10,859 bases of DNA from JAYZAP01 sp964645285. GTDB lineage: Bacteria > Pseudomonadota > Alphaproteobacteria > JAAXGF01. The notes beneath the pieces were generated by a model. The model saw only the letters and a program-made list of their open reading frames with translations, had not been told where the DNA came from and made no database searches. The stretch spans positions 1 through 10,859 of the forward strand of contig CAZYDR010000118.1 in the NCBI GenBank assembly GCA_964645285.1, given 5' to 3'. This document shows, in pieces, positions 5,328 through 10,859 of this stretch; the stretch's first letter is position 1, and every line of letters begins with the position of its first letter. The position numbers and the translations under genes are program-made.

Positions 5328-6499
5328 ACCGCGGCCTTGCCGTTGCCGACACCCACATCGACCGCAATGTCGATATGGCTGCCTTTCATGTGGGGCGCCA
5401 CCTGGGCCTCGTCGTAGGCGGGATGCAACTCGCCGTTCTCGGCGATCAGCACGCCGCCCATGGAAATGCTCATGCGGTCGCGGTCGGCCTTTTCGCCGGC
5501 CTTGCCCACGGCCATGACGATACGGCCCCAGTTGGCGTCGGCCCCGGCTATGGCGGTTTTGACCAGGGGTGAGTTGCCGATGGCCAGGCCGATGCGCCGG
5601 GCGGCTCGGGCAGAAGCCGCGCCGGAGACCGAGATGGCAATGAACTTGCTTGCGCCCTCGCCGTCGCGCACCACCTGCTGGGCGAGGTCGACCAGGACCT
5701 CGTTCAAGGCCTTGCGGAAGGCGCCGAGTCGGGCCTCGCCGGCCCGCGTTACCGGTCCGTGTTTGGCCTGGCCGGTGGCGAAGGCGAGCAGGGTGTCGCT
5801 GGTCGAGGTATCGCCGTCCACGGTGATCGAATTGAACGACCGGTTGGTGCCCCGGGCCAGCATGGATTGCAGAATGGGCGCCGGAATGGCTGCATCGGTG
5901 AAGACGAAGGACAACATGGTCGCCATGTCCGGTGCAATCATGCCGGAGCCCTTGGCGAAGCCCGAGACAGTGATGGTCTCGCCGTCGATGGAGGCGGTGC
6001 GGGTGGCCCCCTTGGGAAAGGTGTCCGTGGTCATGATGGCCCGTGCGGCGGCTTCCCAGGCGTTGCCGTCCAGGGCTTCAGTCAGGCCGGGCAGGGCGGC
6101 CTCGATCTTGTCGGCGCTCAAGGCCTCGCCGATGACCCCGGTGGAGGCGATGAAAACCTGTTCCGGCTCGGCCCCGACACAGGCCCCGGCGGTCTCGGCG
6201 GTGCGGCGCACGGCAGTCCGTCCGGCGGCGCCGGTAAAGGCGTTGGCGTTGCCCGCATTGACCACTACGGCACGGGCGCCGCCGCCCTCGAGAATGCCGC
6301 GGCACCACTCAACCGGCCCCGACGCGGTCTGGGAGCGGGTGAACACCCCGGCGGCGGTGGTGCCCGGCGCCAGCTCAATCAGGGTCAGGTCACTGCGCCC
6401 CTTGTAGCGCTCACCGCTCTCGGTTGCGGCAAGGCGAACCCCGGCAATGGCCGGAAGGGCAGGAAAGGCGGCGGGCGCGAGGGGTGATATAGCTGTCAT
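5270..6499 (-). CDS. argJ: Bifunctional ornithine acetyltransferase / N-acetylglutamate synthase ArgJ
   Basis: A 409-residue ArgJ, which recycles the acetyl group from N-acetylornithine to glutamate (and may also use acetyl-CoA) in arginine biosynthesis in the cytosol. Family signatures: PAIAGVRLAA near the start, YKGRSDL, VVVNAGNANAFTG (78-90), the oxyanion-type STGVIGE (119-125), TTDTFPK (157-163) and GMIAPDMATML (186-196). Thr194 in the last motif is the expected site of self-cleavage and the N-terminal nucleophile of the beta chain. SFNSITVDGDTSTSD and NWGRI are also present, and all key residues appear intact. The ATG at 6497-6499 gives the usual family start (SPLAP...); the open frame extends upstream to 6610 but with unrelated sequence. 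There is no strong ribosome site, and an 18-bp inverted repeat covers the start codon. It heads the overlapping argJ-GNAT-mutT set and diverges from secA. Confidence 0.96.
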   Translation of the reverse strand: MTAISPLAPAAFPALPAIAGVRLAATESGERYKGRSDLTLIELAPGTTAAGVFTRSQTASGPVEWCRGILEGGGARAVVVNAGNANAFTGAAGRTAVRRTAETAGACVGAEPEQVFIASTGVIGEALSADKIEAALPGLTEALDGNAWEAAARAIMTTDTFPKGATRTASIDGETITVSGFAKGSGMIAPDMATMLSFVFTDAAIPAPILQSMLARGTNRSFNSITVDGDTSTSDTLLAFATGQAKHGPVTRAGEARLGAFRKALNEVLVDLAQQVVRDGEGASKFIAISVSGAASARAARRIGLAIGNSPLVKTAIAGADANWGRIVMAVGKAGEKADRDRMSISMGGVLIAENGELHPAYDEAQVAPHMKGSHIDIAVDVGVGNGKAAVWTCDLTHGYIEINADYRS

Positions 6500-6514
6500 G
6501 ATGGGCGCATCATG
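6497..6514. repeat. Perfect inverted repeat covering the argJ start codon
   Basis: CATGATG-GGCG-CATCATG has perfect 7-bp arms and a 4-base centre. The argJ ATG (6497-6499 on the opposite strand) is the outer end of one arm. As RNA it would bury the start codon in a stem; as DNA it is a dyad overlapping a possible -10 box at 6509-6514. Symmetry is seen directly; function is inferred and unproven. Confidence 0.5.
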
Positions 6515-6537
6515 CACAGGCCGTACACCCGCAACAA
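6509..6537 (-). promoter_or_regulatory. Possible argJ promoter
   Basis: On the minus strand, TTGTTG (6532-6537) and CATGAT (6509-6514) are separated by 17 bp, matching the sigma-70 boxes at 3/6 and 4/6. The transcript would begin near 6502, so the mRNA would be nearly leaderless, which agrees with the missing ribosome site. The -10 box lies inside the inverted repeat at the argJ start, so a protein bound there could block it. Motif match only. Confidence 0.25.
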
Positions 6538-6572
6538 GCCCCCGATGAAACTCCGATACCCGGAGGCAGCCG

Positions 6573-6601
6573 TTGACGAAACTCCTTGTGTTGCTTATGT
6601 C
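6573..6601 (+). promoter_or_regulatory. Possible secA promoter
   Basis: TTGACG (6573-6578, 5/6) is followed after 17 bp by TATGTC (6596-6601, 3/6). The -35 is the best in the 168-bp argJ/secA gap, and in alphaproteobacteria a strong TTGAC with a loose -10 is common. The transcript would start near 6608 and carry about 60 bases before secA. If this is the main promoter, the TTG-start leader frame at the same position is not transcribed, so the two readings exclude each other unless another promoter lies upstream. Confidence 0.3.
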
Positions 6602-6650
6602 TTGCCCCAACGGGCTCGACTATCGGGTTCCCGCCTTCGAGTCTGCCTGA
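6573..6650 (+). CDS. Candidate 25-residue leader peptide upstream of secA
   Basis: A short reading frame begins with TTG at 6573 and stops at TGA 6648-6650, 17 bases before the secA ATG. A strong GGAGG (6562-6566) sits six bases before the TTG, better than anything in front of secA itself. The peptide starts MTKLLVLLMSC and ends RVPAFESA: a hydrophobic first half with one early lysine. In E. coli, secA is controlled by the export-sensing leader SecM, so a short ORF here is worth noting. However, I see no SecM-like or RAPP-type arrest motif, and the same bases can be read as a -35 box. No homologue is recognised, and it could be chance. Confidence 0.3.
   Translation: MTKLLVLLMSCPNGLDYRVPAFESA
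6611..6645 (+). repeat. Stem-loop in the secA leader
   Basis: The RNA from 6611-6619 (CGGGCUCGA) can pair with 6637-6645 (UCGAGUCUG) over nine consecutive pairs, two of them G-U, with the DNA arms CTCGA/TCGAG perfectly inverted. A smaller CGG/CCG stem (6624-6626 with 6631-6633) fits in the loop. The structure ends 22 bases before the secA ATG and lies within the candidate leader frame, so ribosomes reading that frame would melt it. No T-run follows. GC-rich DNA makes such stems fairly often by chance. Confidence 0.4.
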
Positions 6651-6667
6651 AAGGCTGTTCAACGCTC

Positions 6668-9397
<2,730 letters not shown>

Positions 9398-9444
9398 GTC
9401 GCGTCATGGACGTGATTCGACGCTTCTCACCTAAGGAGTACCCC

Positions 9445-10683
9445 ATGACCGATTCGGTTTCTCTCGATCTCGATTTCGTGCGTGGCCAGTTTCCGGCCAT
9501 GAATGACTGGGCCTATTTCGACAATGCCGGCGGCAGCATGGTGCCGCGCACGGTGGTTGATCGCATCACCGCCAATCTTTCTGAAACCCGCATGCAGCCC
9601 GGTGGCGGTTCGCCCTATGCGCGCCGCGCCAACGAAAGCCACGAACTGGCCATCGCCAACATGGCCGAGATGATCAACGCCGACACCGACGAGGTCATGA
9701 TCGGTGGTTCGACCACCATCAACATGTACGTGCTCGCCCATGCTTTGCGGCCGTGGTTCTCGCCCGGCGACGAAGTCATCGTCACCAATCTTGACCACGA
9801 GGCCAACAATGGCGCCTGGCGCCGCCTGGCCGAGGTCGGCGCGGTGGTCCGCGAGTGGCAAGTCAACACCGAGACCTGCGAGCTTGACGTCGCCGACCTG
9901 GAGGCGCTGCTCAATGAGCGCACCAAGCTGGTCTGCTTTACCCATTGCTCGAACATCACCGGCACGCTTCATGACGTGGCGCCGATCGTCAAAAAAATCC
10001 ATGATGCCGGCGCCCTGGCCTGTGTTGATGCGGTGGCCTATTCGCCCCACCGCCGGCTCGACGTCAAGGAGACCGACGTCGATTTCTACGCGCTCTCGCT
10101 CTACAAGCTCTATGGGCCCCATCAATCGCTGCTCTACGGCAAGCGCGAGCACCTGCTGGCGGCCGAGGGCCAGAACCACTACTTCAAGACCGAGGACGAC
10201 ATTCCCGACAAGCTCGACCTAGGCGGCGTCAATCACGACCTCATGGCCGGCATTCCCGGCATTGTCGAGTATTTCGATCTGGTCCACGAACACCACTTCC
10301 CGGGTTCCAACGCCGACCTGCGTAAGCGCCTCGGCGAGGTCTTCGGCCTGTTCGCGGCCCAAGAGGAGACCCTGGCCACCCGCTTCGCCGACTTCCTCAA
10401 TTCCAAGCCCAATCTGCGAGTCATCGGCCGGGCCACCGGCGACGCCACCCAGCGGGCGCCGACTTTCGCCTTCGTGGTCGATGGCCGTGACTCTACCGAA
10501 TTTCCCAAGCCCATGCTGAAACACAAGGTCTCGATCCTGGCCGACGACTTCTACGTCGCCCGCCTGATCGATGCTCTCGACCTGCGGCGCAAGCATAACG
10601 GCGTCGTCCGTTGCAGCATGGTCCACTACAACACCCTCGACGAAGTCGACCGGCTTATTGCGGGCTTGGACGAAATAATCTAG
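9445..10683 (+). CDS. Class V aminotransferase-fold PLP enzyme (cysteine desulfurase-like, VC1184-type)
   Basis: A 412-residue fold-type I PLP enzyme. Family marks: YFDNAGGSMVPR (24-35), GGSTTINMYVL (87-97), NLDHEANNGAWR (115-126), FTHCSNITGT (165-174), VDAVAYSPHRRLDV (194-207) and YALSLYKLYGPH (215-226), where Lys221 should form the Schiff base and Asp195 contacts the pyridine nitrogen. The C-terminus has VVRCSMVHYNT (387-397) with the carboxylate-binding Arg389. It resembles the 'cysteine desulfurase-like, VC1184 family', but the usual SufS-type RxGxxC catalytic cysteine loop is absent, so desulfurase activity is doubtful and the substrate is unknown. The ATG at 9445 has an excellent AAGGAG six bases upstream; an open frame back to 9343 lies within secA and is not used. 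Probably cotranscribed with secA. Its 3' end overlaps the convergent transporter gene by 29 bp. Confidence 0.88.
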   Translation: MTDSVSLDLDFVRGQFPAMNDWAYFDNAGGSMVPRTVVDRITANLSETRMQPGGGSPYARRANESHELAIANMAEMINADTDEVMIGGSTTINMYVLAHALRPWFSPGDEVIVTNLDHEANNGAWRRLAEVGAVVREWQVNTETCELDVADLEALLNERTKLVCFTHCSNITGTLHDVAPIVKKIHDAGALACVDAVAYSPHRRLDVKETDVDFYALSLYKLYGPHQSLLYGKREHLLAAEGQNHYFKTEDDIPDKLDLGGVNHDLMAGIPGIVEYFDLVHEHHFPGSNADLRKRLGEVFGLFAAQEETLATRFADFLNSKPNLRVIGRATGDATQRAPTFAFVVDGRDSTEFPKPMLKHKVSILADDFYVARLIDALDLRRKHNGVVRCSMVHYNTLDEVDRLIAGLDEII

Positions 10684-10859
10684 GGGCGAGCCGGAGCAAC
10701 CGCCCGTCAACGGCGGCGAGGCCGCAGAGGATCAGGGCGAGGCCGGCGTAAGCGGTCCAGTCCGGCTGTTCGCCGAGGAACAAGCCGCCGAGCGCCAGAG
10801 CGCCGATGGGCACCAGGAAGGTGACCAGGAGCAGGTTGGTGGCCCCGGCGGTTTTGAGC
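10655..10859 (-). CDS. DMT superfamily (EamA) transporter, C-terminal fragment cut by the window edge
   Basis: Only the last 67 residues lie in the window; the rest is beyond 10859. The stretch AGATNLLLVTFLVPIGALAL followed by GGLFLGE, then YAGLALILCGLAAVDGR, is the classic end of an EamA-domain exporter: two membrane helices (about residues 8-28 and 36-50 of the fragment), with the conserved GE between them and a short basic cytosolic tail ending RLFRPSPQ. Such proteins are inner-membrane drug/metabolite exporters, often for amino acids; the substrate cannot be told. The TAA stop is at 10655-10657, inside the 3' end of the convergent PLP-enzyme gene, so the two coding regions share 29 bp. 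The frame has no known start here because it is truncated by the window, not broken. Confidence 0.85.
   Translation of the reverse strand, partial: LKTAGATNLLLVTFLVPIGALALGGLFLGEQPDWTAYAGLALILCGLAAVDGRLLRLAPRLFRPSPQ

Noticed and set aside
5759..6487. Long open frame antisense to argJ (242 codons)
   Set aside because: The translation is Gly-rich with no domain, and argJ on the other strand has every family motif.
6500..6610. In-frame upstream extension of ArgJ (37 codons)
   Set aside because: It has no similarity to ArgJ and no better ribosome site; the family start SPLAP follows the ATG at 6497-6499.
6573..6650. A true SecM, ApdP or similar arrest peptide
   Set aside because: The peptide lacks the SecM arrest pattern and any RAPP/RAGP-type end; only a generic leader role can be suggested.
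6512..6667. In-frame 52-codon upstream extension of SecA, with ATGs at 6512 and 6545
   Set aside because: The residues do not resemble any SecA N-terminus, no ribosome site precedes either ATG, and MFEAIAKRLFG at 6668 matches the family start. The region is better read as untranslated leader and argJ control DNA.

Overview
The window is GC-rich, densely packed chromosomal DNA from an alphaproteobacterium, most probably a member of or relative of the Rhodospirillales. This rests on the protein families and their order (comF, grxC-like, nitrilase-type amidase and DUF1178; argJ, GNAT and mutT divergent from secA; an NDUFAF5-type protein beside comF) and on the alphaproteobacterial style of SecA. 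The taxonomy is inferred from remembered family features, not from a search. I see no tRNA, rRNA, insertion sequence, phage gene, CRISPR array or toxin-antitoxin pair.

Layout. Positions 21-437 (-) encode a DUF1178 zinc-ribbon-like protein. Facing away from it, 559-1107 (+) encodes a small SAM methyltransferase whose 3' end overlaps the next minus-strand gene by 41 bp. A minus-strand cluster follows: comF (2239-2991), a glutaredoxin-like gene (1933-2196) and a nitrilase-superfamily amidase (1067-1936); the last two are coupled through ATGA. Divergent from comF is an NDUFAF5-like gene (3049-3903, +), then a small exported cytochrome c (3997-4326, +). The cytochrome gene ends one base from the convergent mutT. 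The minus-strand set argJ, GNAT acetyltransferase and mutT (6499 down to 4328) is overlapping and probably one transcript. A 168-bp divergent region separates argJ from secA (6668-9397, +). A class V PLP enzyme (9445-10683, +) follows secA. The window ends in the C-terminal part of a DMT/EamA transporter on the minus strand.

Functional reading. Most genes are housekeeping: protein export (SecA), arginine biosynthesis (ArgJ), nucleotide-pool sanitation (MutT), and probably glutathione or side-product repair (amidase beside a glutaredoxin fold). The NDUFAF5-type protein and the cytochrome point to aerobic respiration.

I found no complete undescribed multi-gene system. The points that stand out are these. 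(1) The glutaredoxin has lost both active-site cysteines, each explicable by one transition, while keeping its glutathione-site motif and its translational coupling to the amidase. (2) The cytochrome c has Val where the axial Met is expected, and its mature form has no Met. (3) A 25-codon TTG-start reading frame with a strong Shine-Dalgarno and an internal hairpin lies just upstream of secA. (4) Perfect inverted repeats touch the start codons of comF and argJ. (5) The NDUFAF5-like protein has a degenerate SAM motif I, and the GNAT protein has Glu in its CoA loop. Several of these are single-transition changes, so sequence error must be excluded before biology is inferred.
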